This document shows positions 33,901-41,818 of a stretch of DNA of 43,687 nt, in pieces (positions within the stretch are counted from its first letter, which is position 1; the number at the start of each line of letters is the position of its first letter). Both the position numbers and the translations under genes were made by a program. Source of the stretch: an uncultured Blautia sp. (lineage in GTDB: Bacteria > Bacillota > Clostridia > Lachnospirales > Lachnospiraceae). The stretch is from positions 1 to 43,687 of the forward strand of contig URXG01000015.1 of NCBI GenBank assembly GCA_900551715.1, read 5' to 3'. The notes below the pieces were generated by a model. That model worked only from the letters and a program-made list of their open reading frames with translations. It made no database searches and had not been told where the DNA came from.

Positions 33901-34078
33901 TCTTCACCATACGCTGGGTTCCACCTCTGACAAGTCCTGCATAATTAACCACTCGTGCAGTTCCCTGGATTCCGGATACTACATGTATGACTCCAAAAAT
34001 AAGAATAACAAGAATAATCGTAAAAACTGCAAGTCCTCCTCTTATAAGGCGAGAGCTTTTGCTGGTTCTCTTTTCCAT
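30920..34078 (-). CDS. GGDEF / histidine kinase / receiver hybrid sensor
   Basis: A 1052-residue membrane signalling protein. Two membrane segments (about 13-35 and 164-184) flank a helical extracytoplasmic domain like PilJ (NYAGLVRGGTQRMVK). A GGDEF domain follows (about 195-345) with intact AGGDEF at 271-276 and ATGLPNK; no RxxD inhibition site is visible five residues before it. A linker and PAS-like region follow (about 370-650; ITVEYQEKNIDGTIRWVQK). HisKA has His682 in FLSRMSHDIRTPINGIM; HATPase_c has LFSNSMKYNKPGG and VDTGIGMSAEF and GTGLGMAIVKEL. The C-terminal receiver has ILLVEDNELNMEIAEFML, with Asp in MIMMDIMMPVMGG. It may both make c-di-GMP and relay phosphate. No c-di-GMP receptor or output partner adjoins it. 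Confidence 0.9.
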   Translation of the reverse strand: MEKRTSKSSRLIRGGLAVFTIILVILIFGVIHVVSGIQGTARVVNYAGLVRGGTQRMVKMEIAGEPQDKLIETIQSYIDGLRKGSKELDFVRLDDREFQDKMQELDIYFQKLKKEIYLVREKGYQNTEIISKSEKFFGICDEAVGLSEIYSQERATSLEKLERLIVLDVFCLIFLTAIELIKAIRYAALNRALQKKVYLDEATGLPNKNKCEELLSDFSLLEESIGVCVFDLNNLRIINNSMGHEMGDEYIRRFAVLLRESVPEEYFVGRAGGDEFIAIMKNQSHEQMQEILKRLRAHVWKYSEDHTDMPISYAAGYALSEDQEDCTMRTLFAEADKNMYINKNHMKLEEAALIREQDQKLLRRVNVLGKPFSDCLYCDAKRDTYRTIRRSDNFFLAKEGNYSGAVKQIIEEQVTEEDRSNVESMIRKETLNEILSQDNPVGEVQYQYQGKDTVYGRITVIYVDQDEEENLHHFLLAFENIHCDYDVADAKRRLMLFYEQLKQSILENGNYVDALLETATTVYSVNITEDRVEQNFIRKEQSHQISLSELGLELPCSYNEYCRRRSEQITRETLESYRIIDTVSKLLKRFAAGEKQITVEYQEKNIDGTIRWVQKTILMSESIVYDRDSDSEKKVIYGMVLLKNTTDLHQREQLEMDRLKAAYEEAETANKAKTAFLSRMSHDIRTPINGIMGMLQIIGRNREDHEKVDDCLEKIQISSEHLLALINDVLDMSKLEAGKVELDHASFELKDVLKVVYALNEAQIAQSGITYTTHEYELYHTKLVGSPVHLRQILLNLFSNSMKYNKPGGTIDTYVKELSSDSEKAVIEFRIVDTGIGMSAEFVENKLFHPFTQEKLDARTEYKGTGLGMAIVKELIEKMGGTIQVESELGKGSTFTVVIPFEIDQTPEQDILLEEPGQVTTDAVKGARILLVEDNELNMEIAEFMLKDSGAVVLKAWNGKEAIEIFEKSEPGEINMIMMDIMMPVMGGLEATRKIRTLNRPDAATIPIVAMTANAFSDDIRRSREAGMNEHLSKPLEMEKIIRTAARYCRKR

Positions 34079-34266
34079 ATGTATTTCCTCTGTATGTCTT
34101 TCCTCTGTATGCTGTCATTTAATGATTCTTTATCACCAGCAAATGCTGTGATAAACACAAATAGAGTATCGTCATCTCTGACAATACCCCATTGTATTTT
34201 TCTTTTAATGATAACATGAGTGCCTGTAAAAATCAAACCAGTTCTGCTTTGACATCCACATACTCC

Positions 34267-34773
34267 TCAATCATCTTTACGAAAATATTTTCTTGCTTCT
34301 TCTTCTGTTGAAGGCAATACTTCAAAAGTTCCTGCTTTATAATCCCAGACCAGTTTCTGATAAGTTCCTGCTGCCGGTATCGTAAATGTACTTTCAAGCC
34401 CCAGGGCTTCTGAATAAACTGTATATGTTCCTGGAAACGCAGAAGACGTAACCGGCGTATCCTGCGACATCAGAACTCCACATCCGACACCTGTTTCGTC
34501 AACAAAAATCAGTGAATCAGCCCAGTAGCTGTCTGACACTTTGGTTTCTTCTGTTTTTTCAATGCAATCCGTATTCTCATAGCAACATACAAGCATACCT
34601 CTTTGCTCTTTTTGTTCATCAAAAGAAAGTTCAGATACTGAAGGTTCCTCATCTTCATCTTCTTCAAACTGATCAAAATCCACAGACATACTGTTCCATA
34701 ATGTTACCAAATAAATACCTCCTGCACAGACTGTCAGGGTGGCTGCACACATAAGAACTTTTTTTATTTTCAT
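34267..34773 (-). CDS. Exported or anchored protein of unknown function
   Basis: A 168-residue protein with an N-terminal membrane/signal segment (about 5-24), then an acidic linker (DQFEEDEDEEPSVSEL), and a beta-rich C-terminal domain with GTYTVYSEALGLESTF and YQKLVWDYKAGTFEVLP. No lipobox. The ATG at 34773 has AGGAGAATC upstream and overlaps the end of the EEP gene, so the pair is coupled. No recognised family. Confidence 0.65.
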   Translation of the reverse strand: MKIKKVLMCAATLTVCAGGIYLVTLWNSMSVDFDQFEEDEDEEPSVSELSFDEQKEQRGMLVCCYENTDCIEKTEETKVSDSYWADSLIFVDETGVGCGVLMSQDTPVTSSAFPGTYTVYSEALGLESTFTIPAAGTYQKLVWDYKAGTFEVLPSTEEEARKYFRKDD

Positions 34774-34787
34774 GCTTGATTCTCCTG

Positions 34788-35882
34788 TCAATGCAGCTTA
34801 AATTCCATATACACCGGATCGTGATCGGAATAAGAATATCCTGTCTCTATATCCTCGTAGGAAAGAAACTCCACATTATCAGAAATGATAAAACCATCCA
34901 GTGTTACAGTATACGTCTCCCCCGGAACATATTCCATGTCTGCATTACGTGCACTGTCCCAGAGAGAAGCTTTTTCTTTTTCTGTCAGCTGGTCAATGCA
35001 GAATCCAAAATGTTCCGGGAGCTTTTCTCTTGGGAAAGGATAGGCCCAGGACTCTCTATCTTCTGAATCATCCTCCGAAGCTTTCAGGTCATGGTTGAAA
35101 TCACCGCCACAGATTACGTAATTTCCTGCATCGTATTCTTTTGCCATATCTTCTGCAAGCATGTTGATCTGCCCTTCCCGGATTGCATCGCTGTTTCCAT
35201 AGGCAGACATATGTAACTCAAAAAAAACCAGTTCCCTGCCATTATCTACCGGCACTCTGGAAATACTGTAACATCTGTCCAGGTCGAAAAACTTACTGAA
35301 AGAAGTAGATACTGGAAAACTTCTTCTCAGGGAATCTGTTACAGGATATTTTGAAAACAGGGCAAGACCTGACCTGCTTTTGCCATGAGGCTGTGTAAAA
35401 GGATAAAACAGAAATGCAGAATCATAATTCTGTGCAAAAACACTGTCATAAGCAGGAATGGTTTCTTTTAAAACAGAATACTCATCCACATGATAGCTTC
35501 TGGTAGAATTCAGATCCACTTCCTGAAGGAGTGCAAAATCCGGATTGCGGGAAGCTACCAGTTCTCCTGCACCTTTGATGGTTTCTTTCACACTTTCTTT
35601 GCTTTTTGCCCAGGAAGATTTACCTCCATCCATAAAGAAACTGAAATCTGGTGTGTAGGCACCAAATCCTACATTATAAGTCAGTGCGGAATATTTCTGT
35701 CCTGTTGTCAGCTGGTCTCCTGCTTTTTCTTCCTCAGATATGGTCTCTACTGTAAGTTCCTGATTATCCGGTATACGGTGGTAACTTACATAAAGATAGA
35801 TGATGTATCCCAGCAGAACAAGCAGAACAATCCCTGCAATGTAACTCAACACCTTCCCGGTTTTTCTTATCGTATTTTTCAT
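34788..35882 (-). CDS. Membrane-anchored endonuclease/exonuclease/phosphatase (EEP) protein
   Basis: A 364-residue protein with one N-terminal membrane segment (about 12-34) and an extracytoplasmic EEP domain, the fold of DNase I, exonuclease III and sphingomyelinases. Metal and catalytic motifs: SALTYNVGFG, FALLQEVDLN, ELHMSAYGN, VICGGDFNHD and the final SYSDHDPVYMEF. A phosphodiesterase or phosphatase outside the cell is likely; nucleic acids or phospholipids are both possible. It lies 31 bp after deoB, and the nucleoside salvage operon next to it would suit extracellular nucleic acid breakdown (inference). Confidence 0.85.
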   Translation of the reverse strand: MKNTIRKTGKVLSYIAGIVLLVLLGYIIYLYVSYHRIPDNQELTVETISEEEKAGDQLTTGQKYSALTYNVGFGAYTPDFSFFMDGGKSSWAKSKESVKETIKGAGELVASRNPDFALLQEVDLNSTRSYHVDEYSVLKETIPAYDSVFAQNYDSAFLFYPFTQPHGKSRSGLALFSKYPVTDSLRRSFPVSTSFSKFFDLDRCYSISRVPVDNGRELVFFELHMSAYGNSDAIREGQINMLAEDMAKEYDAGNYVICGGDFNHDLKASEDDSEDRESWAYPFPREKLPEHFGFCIDQLTEKEKASLWDSARNADMEYVPGETYTVTLDGFIISDNVEFLSYEDIETGYSYSDHDPVYMEFKLH

Positions 35883-35913
35883 AATTCACCTTTTCATATG
35901 TCCTTCGACAATT

Positions 35914-37104
35914 TTACTTCAACTGTTCCAAAATAGATTTTCCTATGGTTCCTTCCGGCATCTCCACACCGAAATTCTCTGCAACAGAAGTGCCGATCAC
36001 TGCAAAAGTATTCTGGTTTTCCATAGCTCCTGTTTCTTTCATTTTGGGTGAATATGCAAGAAATGGTACATACTCTCTGGTATGATCGGTTCCTGTATAG
36101 GTGGGATCATTTCCATGATCTGCTGTCAGAATCAACAGGTCATCCTCTCTCATTTCCTTCATAAGGGTTCCCAGTCCTTTATCAAACTTTTCGATTTCAT
36201 GACCATATCCTTCCGGATTTCTTCTGTGTCCCCATAATGCATCAAAGTCAACCAGATTCACAAAGCAAAGACCATGGAAATCTTTTTTACAAACCTCTAT
36301 GGTCTGCTGCATGCCATGAACAGAACTTTCAGAATGATAAGTTTCTGTAATTCCCTCTCCACAGAAAATATCATTGATTTTTCCAATGCCGATCACATCC
36401 AGCCCTGCATCTTTTAATGCATTCAAAGCGGTTCTTCCTGTGGGTTTCAGTGCATAGTCATGACGGTTGCTGGTTCTTTTGAATTCGCCCTTTTTCTTTC
36501 CCACATAGGGACGGGCAATCACTCTTCCCACTCTCCACTCATCTTTTAAGGTCAGTTCTCTGGCAATTTCACAGCATCTGTACAGATTGGCAAGATCAAA
36601 GGTTTCTTCGTTTCCACATATCTGCATAACAGAATCTGCCGATGTATAAACGATCATGGCTCCTGTATTGATTTCTTCTTCTCCCAGTTCTTCTATAATT
36701 TCTGTACCACTGGCACTTTTGTTTCCGATTACACGTTTCCCGCATCTCTTTTCAAGTTCATCAATCAGTTCCTTGGGGAAACCAGTCTCTGTAAATGTTT
36801 TGAAGGGTTTCCGTGTATAAATCCCCATCATCTCCCAGTGACCTGTCATCGTATCCTTTCCATTGCTGGCTTCTCTTATCCGCATATAGCGACCCAGAGG
36901 TTTCTCAATTCCTTCCATAGTACCACCTTTGTGAAGATTCAGCATTCCAAGATTCCGAAGGTTGGGAATATCCAGTTTTCCCATTTTATCCAGGATATGT
37001 CCAAAAGTATCTACACCTTTATCACCAAATTTTTCAGAATCCGGCATGGCCCCGATTCCAAGTGAGTCCAGAACGATCACAAATACTCTCTTGTAAGTTT
37101 CCAT
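35914..37104 (-). CDS. deoB: Phosphopentomutase
   Basis: Interconverts ribose or deoxyribose 1- and 5-phosphates in the cytosol, moving pentoses from nucleosides into central metabolism. The 396-residue length fits DeoB (alkaline phosphatase superfamily). Motifs: VIVLDSLGIGAMPD (metal Asp), DTFGHILDKMG, DTMTGHWEMMGI (acceptor threonine region), ITADHGNDPTYTGTDHTREYVP with metal ligands. ATG 37104 has AAAGGGATATTT upstream; an earlier in-frame start nine codons upstream is not needed. It follows cdd by 31 bp. Confidence 0.96.
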   Translation of the reverse strand: METYKRVFVIVLDSLGIGAMPDSEKFGDKGVDTFGHILDKMGKLDIPNLRNLGMLNLHKGGTMEGIEKPLGRYMRIREASNGKDTMTGHWEMMGIYTRKPFKTFTETGFPKELIDELEKRCGKRVIGNKSASGTEIIEELGEEEINTGAMIVYTSADSVMQICGNEETFDLANLYRCCEIARELTLKDEWRVGRVIARPYVGKKKGEFKRTSNRHDYALKPTGRTALNALKDAGLDVIGIGKINDIFCGEGITETYHSESSVHGMQQTIEVCKKDFHGLCFVNLVDFDALWGHRRNPEGYGHEIEKFDKGLGTLMKEMREDDLLILTADHGNDPTYTGTDHTREYVPFLAYSPKMKETGAMENQNTFAVIGTSVAENFGVEMPEGTIGKSILEQLK

Positions 37105-37135
37105 AAATATCCCTTTCTGCCTGTCCGGCATGAAA

Positions 37136-37576
37136 CTACGCCAGGTTCGCTGGTCCGAACCCCAGTGGAAAAAGCTCTTTTAAAGTAAAGATGTCATATT
37201 TTTCTTTGCTGACTGCCAGTATGATCTGAAATGTTTCCGGATCACAGAACTCCATCATAACCTGTCTGCATACCCCGCATGGTGCAGCATATTCTGTAAG
37301 CACTCCCTCTTTGCCACCTACAATACAGATTGCTTTGAAATCCTTTGCCCCCTCGCTGACTGCTTTGAAAAAAGCAGTTCTTTCTGCACAGTTTGTTGCA
37401 GTATAACCGGCATTTTCTATATTGCATCCTGTATAATAAGTACCGTTTTTTGCCAGAAGTACCGCCCCTACATGAAATTTTGAGTAGGGTACATAAGAAT
37501 AATCCATCTGTCTGACGGCCAGGTCGATCATCTCTTCAATCTGTTTCTTTTCCATGACTACGGTCTCTGAATTCAT
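37136..37576 (-). CDS. cdd: Cytidine deaminase
   Basis: Deaminates cytidine and deoxycytidine to uridine forms in the cytosol. The 146-residue length is typical of the tetrameric zinc enzyme. Motifs: FHVGAVLLAKNGTYYTGCNIENAGY, CAERTAFFKA (His-equivalent Cys and proton-shuttle Glu), PCGVCRQVM (two zinc cysteines). The ATG at 37576 overlaps the stop of udp in a GTGATGA arrangement, with AAGGAG seven bases upstream, indicating translational coupling. Its product feeds the preceding gene's enzyme. Confidence 0.96.
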   Translation of the reverse strand: MNSETVVMEKKQIEEMIDLAVRQMDYSYVPYSKFHVGAVLLAKNGTYYTGCNIENAGYTATNCAERTAFFKAVSEGAKDFKAICIVGGKEGVLTEYAAPCGVCRQVMMEFCDPETFQIILAVSKEKYDIFTLKELFPLGFGPANLA

Positions 37577-38370
37577 CACTGTTCTCCTTTTTCCTGTGCT
37601 TTGTCTTTGCGGATCAGTTCACGAATCGCTTCTACTGCCACCTGGATTGCCTTATCTGTATCGTGAACTACCGGATTCTCCAGACCTGCTTTTTCCCTTT
37701 CCTGGTTGGCAAGTACAAGGAAACAGGCTCCCACACGTACTCTCAGATAACCTGCCACTATAAAAAGAGCTGCTGATTCCATTTCGGAAGCAAGACATCC
37801 CATACGTTTCCAGGCTTCCCACTTGTTCATCAGCTCATAGCTCACTGGCTTTATTTCCGGCTCATGCTGTCCATAAAAAGAATCTTTGCTCTGTACAACA
37901 CCTGTATGGAACTCACATCCTTCTTTTCTGGCACCTTCTACAAGGGCATTGATCACATCCAGATTGGCTACTGCCGGAAATTCAATGGGTGCATATTCCT
38001 TACTGGTTCCTTCCATTCGTATTGCACCGGTTGCAACCACAATATCTCCGCTTTTTACTTCTGTCTGCATTCCTCCACAGGTTCCGATCCGTACAAAAGT
38101 ATCTGCTCCGCAGCGATAAAGTTCTTCCATTGCAATGGAAGCAGAAGGCCCTCCAATACCGGTGGAAGTCACGCTTACTTTTACACCGTCCAGCGTTCCG
38201 GTATAAGTCACGTACTCTCTGTTATCTGCCACAAAAACCGGATCATCAAAATACTGGGCGATTTTCCGGCAACGTTTGGGATCTCCTGGAAGAATTACAT
38301 AACGTCCCACTTCACCTTTTCCAACCTGAATGTGATACTGCTTACTGGCATCTTCCGAATAATTTTTCAT
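37576..38370 (-). CDS. udp: Uridine phosphorylase
   Basis: Splits uridine with phosphate to uracil and ribose 1-phosphate in the cytosol. The 264-residue NP-I family protein has QVGKGEVGRYVILPGDPKRC, STGIGGPSASIAMEEL, GADTFVRIGTCGGMQ and ASEMESAALFIVAGYL, typical of the uridine branch. It heads the udp-cdd-deoB operon: cytidine to uridine to ribose 1-phosphate to ribose 5-phosphate. A -10-like TATAAT lies at 38392-38397. Uridine is preferred over other nucleosides, but I could not check specificity. Confidence 0.92.
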   Translation of the reverse strand: MKNYSEDASKQYHIQVGKGEVGRYVILPGDPKRCRKIAQYFDDPVFVADNREYVTYTGTLDGVKVSVTSTGIGGPSASIAMEELYRCGADTFVRIGTCGGMQTEVKSGDIVVATGAIRMEGTSKEYAPIEFPAVANLDVINALVEGARKEGCEFHTGVVQSKDSFYGQHEPEIKPVSYELMNKWEAWKRMGCLASEMESAALFIVAGYLRVRVGACFLVLANQEREKAGLENPVVHDTDKAIQVAVEAIRELIRKDKAQEKGEQ

Positions 38371-38425
38371 ATAAACGCCCCCACTTCTGTAATTATAGTC
38401 TGTTTCCTCAATTTTATCACTGTTC

Positions 38426-38479
38426 GTAACTGTTCAGTACCCTCACAGTTACGAGTCAAAATACATTCCAAATCACCTT
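38426..38479. repeat. 27-nt hairpin repeat, copy 4, with partial MITE-like arm
   Basis: A stem GTAACTGT/ACAGTTAC (38426-38452) is followed by GAGTCAAAATACATTCCAAA and TCACC, which matches the right half of the 143-bp element in opposite orientation with two mismatches, and then diverges at that element's apex. It is a truncated copy. Confidence 0.7.
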
Positions 38480-38533
38480 CATATTTACCACTGTTCTTTA
38501 CTTCTGATAATAACATATTCCGATGCCAGGGTC

Positions 38534-38569
38534 AAAAAAAGCTCCCGGAAACAAAAGCTCCCGGGAGTT
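38534..38569 (-). terminator. Terminator after the ybjQ-like gene
   Basis: On the minus strand ACTCCCGG and CCGGGAGC pair around a 12-nt loop and seven T residues follow. Confidence 0.8.
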
Positions 38570-38583
38570 CCATTATTTTTCAG

Positions 38584-38895
38584 TTATTTATACTTTACAG
38601 CGGTTCCATAGGCAATTACTTCTGCAGCCCCTGACATTACCTGTGAAGAGCCATACTTCACACCAATCACTGCGTCAGCTTCCATTTCTTTTGCCTCGTC
38701 TACCATTCGCTTCGTGGCAATCTGACGTGCTTCATTAAGCATTTCCGTATATCCTACGATTTCACCGCCTACCAGCGTTTTCATGCCTGCCATAAAATCT
38801 CTGCCTACGTTCTTGGTCTGTACCACTGTTCCCTTTACGATTCCAAGTGGTTCAAATTCAACACCTGGAATATATTCAATACTTAGAAGCTTCAT
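38584..38895 (-). CDS. YbjQ/UPF0145-family protein
   Basis: A 103-residue cytosolic protein of the UPF0145 (heavy-metal-binding domain-like, PF01906) family. The typical pentamer-forming sequence is seen: GIVKGTVVQTKNVGRDFMAG, YTEMLNEARQIATKRMVDEA, ADAVIGVKYGSSQVM, and EVIAYGTAVKY. Function is unknown in the family. The start (RBS GAGGAGAAGAGG) overlaps the end of the MerR gene by 20 bp, so the two are co-expressed and probably act in one stress response. Confidence 0.9.
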   Translation of the reverse strand: MKLLSIEYIPGVEFEPLGIVKGTVVQTKNVGRDFMAGMKTLVGGEIVGYTEMLNEARQIATKRMVDEAKEMEADAVIGVKYGSSQVMSGAAEVIAYGTAVKYK

Positions 38896-39517
38896 CCTCT
38901 TCTCCTCCTTCGATTTCTTTCATTCTTCCTGCAAGTGCTGCCAATGTTCCGATAATGATCACAAGAGGGATTGCCAGAAGAAGCAGAAACATTCCCAACG
39001 GTATAGGATCCTGTGAATTCCCCCACAACATCATTACCATGGTGAATACCATAAGTACAGTCATAACTGCTGCACCTACAATAGCTCCTGTTCTTTTTTT
39101 CCTGTGAACATCTGTCCTGTTTGCATTCATGAACTTCGCACCTTCTTTCTCCATCTGCTCCATTTCTTCCAGACAGTCCTCTACGTTCAGGTTATCCAGT
39201 GACCTGTGTTCAAGAATAAGACGTTCACAAATATCCTGCATTTTGCTGATACCTTCTTTACGCCGTTTCAGCTCTTTCAGATGCTGTTCCAGGCAGATCT
39301 GCAGACTTTTCTTTTTCTCAAAAAGAGCCCTCATATCTTCTATAGAAATATCCATCTTACGGAACAGTTTGATCTCCTGAAGCCGGATCACATCTTCTTT
39401 ATGATATTCTCTGTATCCGTTTTCTGCACGTTCTACATTAAGAAGCCCCTGCTCTTCATAAAAACGGATATTTTTTCTTGTGATTCCCACAAGCTCTTCC
39501 ACCTGTTTGATCTTCAT
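38876..39517 (-). CDS. MerR-family regulator with two membrane segments
   Basis: A 213-residue protein. The N-terminal MerR winged HTH (about 1-70) reads KIKQVEELVGITRKNIRFYEEQGLL then RAENGYREYHKEDVIRLQEI. A coiled-coil helix follows (about 72-125). Then, unlike ordinary MerR proteins, two hydrophobic segments (about 144-165 and 173-197) and an acidic tail. It would be held at the membrane with the DNA-binding domain in the cytosol. No metal-binding cysteine pair is evident. Overlaps ybjQ by 20 bp. Confidence 0.88.
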   Translation of the reverse strand: MKIKQVEELVGITRKNIRFYEEQGLLNVERAENGYREYHKEDVIRLQEIKLFRKMDISIEDMRALFEKKKSLQICLEQHLKELKRRKEGISKMQDICERLILEHRSLDNLNVEDCLEEMEQMEKEGAKFMNANRTDVHRKKRTGAIVGAAVMTVLMVFTMVMMLWGNSQDPIPLGMFLLLLAIPLVIIIGTLAALAGRMKEIEGGEEDEASKY

Positions 39518-39629
39518 TGTGCTACCTCTTGCTTTCCCGACAACCTGAAAACCGTTTCTGTTGCTGTCTGTACTTGTTTTATACAGCTTCCATAAGGTGG
39601 AAGGTCAAGTGTTTTTTATTTTTTTACGT

Positions 39630-40109
39630 TTAATCTTCCTGATATTTTACAAATGTGAATGTTTTGCCGTGATTGGTCAGTTCCAGACCATCCTCTGTTT
39701 CTTCATAGGTAAACTCCATGGTATTTGATTCCATTTTCCATCCGGACGGATAGTATTCTTTATCTGTCATATCATTGTCTATTTTTATCTTTATGGTGTC
39801 AGTGTCCAGCTCTACGATCGTTCCTGCCAGGCCAGGGTCTCCGGCCTCCGCATCATAGATCATCAGAACCGGCGGCTTTGTCGTAAAGAATTCATCTGGT
39901 TCTGTAAAAATGACCATCTCCCAGAAACACTCATTATCATAATAGGCATCCTCATCCATATCATCATCATATGGAATTCCATACTGCCCTGCAAGACGGG
40001 CCAGAATCTCCTGATCCACCCCTCCACCAGATGGATGGTTCTGATATACTCCTGCTCCCACTGCTATAACCACCAGAATTCCTGCCGCAATTATTATTTT
40101 TTTCTTCAT
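39630..40109 (-). CDS. Exported or anchored protein of unknown function
   Basis: A 159-residue protein. A hydrophobic N-terminal segment (about 4-19) is followed by an acidic, Asp/Glu-rich domain (YDDDMDEDAYYDNE, then ELDTDTIKIKIDNDMTDKEYYPSG) with a C-terminal TFTFVKYQED. ATG 40109 has AGGAAGGAAG upstream. It may be a small lipocalin-like or stress protein, but no family is recognised. It follows the NhaC-type gene by 79 bp. Confidence 0.6.
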   Translation of the reverse strand: MKKKIIIAAGILVVIAVGAGVYQNHPSGGGVDQEILARLAGQYGIPYDDDMDEDAYYDNECFWEMVIFTEPDEFFTTKPPVLMIYDAEAGDPGLAGTIVELDTDTIKIKIDNDMTDKEYYPSGWKMESNTMEFTYEETEDGLELTNHGKTFTFVKYQED

Positions 40110-40188
40110 GATCGTTCTTCCTTCCTGTAAAACTTTATTTTTTATTATACTTCTCTGTTTTACATTTTTGTTCCTGAAAACCATACCT

Positions 40189-41496
40189 TTATTTCTCACT
40201 TCTCGCTATGGTAATGATGGAAACCACAAAAAGAAACATAGGATAAAAGAGCTTCGGCATGATCTGAAAGGCAGAAATCTCTCCTCCCAGTTCATTAACT
40301 GCGGAGATTGCCACCAGCATCTGTGCGCCATATGGAATGACCCCCTGGAAAATACAGGAAAACGTATCCAGGATGGAAGCTGTTTTCCGGGGAGTGATCC
40401 CATACTCCTGTGCCATTTCTCTGGCAATAGGATTCGCCATAACTATCGCTACTGTATTGTTGGCAGTTGCAATATCCATCGCACCAACCAGCAGTCCCAT
40501 ACCAAACTGACCACCTTTTTTGCCCTGAAAAATCTTATGTATCCAGTTGAGAAGTGCATCAAATCCTCCATATTCCCGGATCAGTGCACACATGGCTGCC
40601 ACCAGAATTGCCACCATACAGGTCTCAAACATGCCGGAAACCCCTGATCCCATATTGGTAAGAAGATCTACCGGTGTGGTATGGCCTCCCAGCAGCATGA
40701 TAAATGCACCGGACACAATTCCTGTAAGAAGTACTACAAATACGTTGATTCCAATAATACCGCCGATCAGCACCAGCACATAAGGCAGCACCTGAAGGAG
40801 ATGATAAGACTGGGTTACATGACCTTTGATCTCTGTCTGGAAGGACAGGATCAATATCAGGATCAAAGTAACAACTGCTGCCGGAAAAGCAATCCAGAAG
40901 TTTTCCCGGAATTTATCTTTCATTTCGCAACCCTGACCATTACATGCGGCAATGGTGGTATCAGAGATAAAAGAAAGGTTATCTCCAAACATGGCACCTC
41001 CTATAACTGATGCCACGCAGAATGCCAGGTCAAATCCTGAAGCTGTGGAAACTGCTACTGCAATAGGAGTAAGAAGTGTAATGGTTCCTACAGAGGTACC
41101 CATGGCTACTGATACAAAACATGCCACCACAAAGAGAACTGCCACAGAAAATCTGGCCGGTATCAGGGTAAGCATACAGTAAGCCACGCTTTCTGCACTG
41201 CTTCTGCCTACAACCCCTACAAAAGACCCTGCTGCCAGAAAGATCAGAAGCATGGTGATGATATTTTTGTCACCTACGCCTCCAGCCATGATCTCCAGTT
41301 TCTTATCAAAACTTACTGCCCGGTTCTGGAGACAGGCTACCAGTATGGCAGCCAGAAATGCCACTACGATAGGCACATTATAAAATCCCATGGGGATTTT
41401 CATTACATACTCAAACAGGATTCCCAGCCCAAGATATAATACCAGGAACACTACAATAGGTACTAATGCAACTGCGTTGCCTTTTTCTTTTTTCAT
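40189..41496 (-). CDS. NhaC-type Na+/H+ antiporter family protein
   Basis: A 435-residue membrane transporter with about ten to eleven hydrophobic segments. NhaC-family features include SVAMGTSVGTITLLTPIAVAV, VASVIGGAMFGDNLSFISDTTIAA, NTVAIVMANPIAREMAQEYG, and FSCIFQGVIPYGAQMLVAIS. Related members exchange Na+ and H+ or organic acids such as malate/lactate; substrate here is open. ATG 41496 has AAAGGAG upstream and is preferred over a start nine codons earlier. It has no close operon partner upstream; the tRNA-Pro region lies there. Confidence 0.85.
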   Translation of the reverse strand: MKKEKGNAVALVPIVVFLVLYLGLGILFEYVMKIPMGFYNVPIVVAFLAAILVACLQNRAVSFDKKLEIMAGGVGDKNIITMLLIFLAAGSFVGVVGRSSAESVAYCMLTLIPARFSVAVLFVVACFVSVAMGTSVGTITLLTPIAVAVSTASGFDLAFCVASVIGGAMFGDNLSFISDTTIAACNGQGCEMKDKFRENFWIAFPAAVVTLILILILSFQTEIKGHVTQSYHLLQVLPYVLVLIGGIIGINVFVVLLTGIVSGAFIMLLGGHTTPVDLLTNMGSGVSGMFETCMVAILVAAMCALIREYGGFDALLNWIHKIFQGKKGGQFGMGLLVGAMDIATANNTVAIVMANPIAREMAQEYGITPRKTASILDTFSCIFQGVIPYGAQMLVAISAVNELGGEISAFQIMPKLFYPMFLFVVSIITIARSEK

Positions 41497-41526
41497 ACAA
41501 AACTCCTTTCCATGCCAAATCAAATT

Positions 41527-41568
41527 TAAAAAAACACCGAAAACTTCAATCTCTCAAAGTTTCCGGTG
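41527..41568 (-). terminator. Terminator of the broken tRNA-Pro copy
   Basis: CACCGAAAACTT (41535-41546) pairs with AAGTTTCCGGTG (41557-41568), followed by seven T on the minus strand. It is nearly the same as the terminator at 41769. Confidence 0.8.
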
Positions 41569-41582
41569 CCCCTGCCAAGTAG

Positions 41583-41681
41583 TCGAAGTGACAGGATTCG
41601 AACTTGCGTTCTACGCTCCGCTTCGGTCGGTTCAAAGCCGAGGTCCACTGGACCTCGTGAACCCTCTGCTCCCGAACGCAT
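41583..41681 (-). pseudogene. Broken tandem copy of tRNA-Pro
   Basis: The 3' part (41583-41608) is nearly identical to the T arm and acceptor of the intact tRNA-Pro. The 5' side (41659-41681) resembles its anticodon arm, including TTCGGGA. Between them lies a foreign stretch of about 60 nt with a strong hairpin (41629-41663). The 5' acceptor and D arm are missing, so it cannot be a working tRNA. Confidence 0.75.
41629..41663. repeat. Hairpin inserted in the broken tRNA copy
   Basis: GGTTCA and TGAACC, then CGAGGTCC and GGACCTCG, form a 35-nt hairpin with a 3-nt loop. It is unrelated to tRNA sequence. Confidence 0.7.
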
Positions 41682-41768
41682 TATTTACTCTTCCCTTCAC
41701 TTGGAGAAAATTTGAATTATTGCTATATAAATTTACAATTTTCTATAATAATATTTTTTATAAAATGA

Positions 41769-41804
41769 AAAACGCCGAAAACCTTATCTCTAAAGTTTCC
41801 GGTG
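41769..41804 (-). terminator. Terminator of tRNA-Pro
   Basis: CGCCGAAAAC pairs with GTTTCCGGTG around a short loop, T run on the minus strand; it follows the mature tRNA end by about 15 bp. Confidence 0.75.
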
Positions 41805-41818
41805 CCCCTGCCAAGTAG

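Noticed and set aside
845..38479. Spaced 27-nt repeats as a CRISPR array
   Set aside because: Copies are kilobases apart with no regular spacers and no cas genes.
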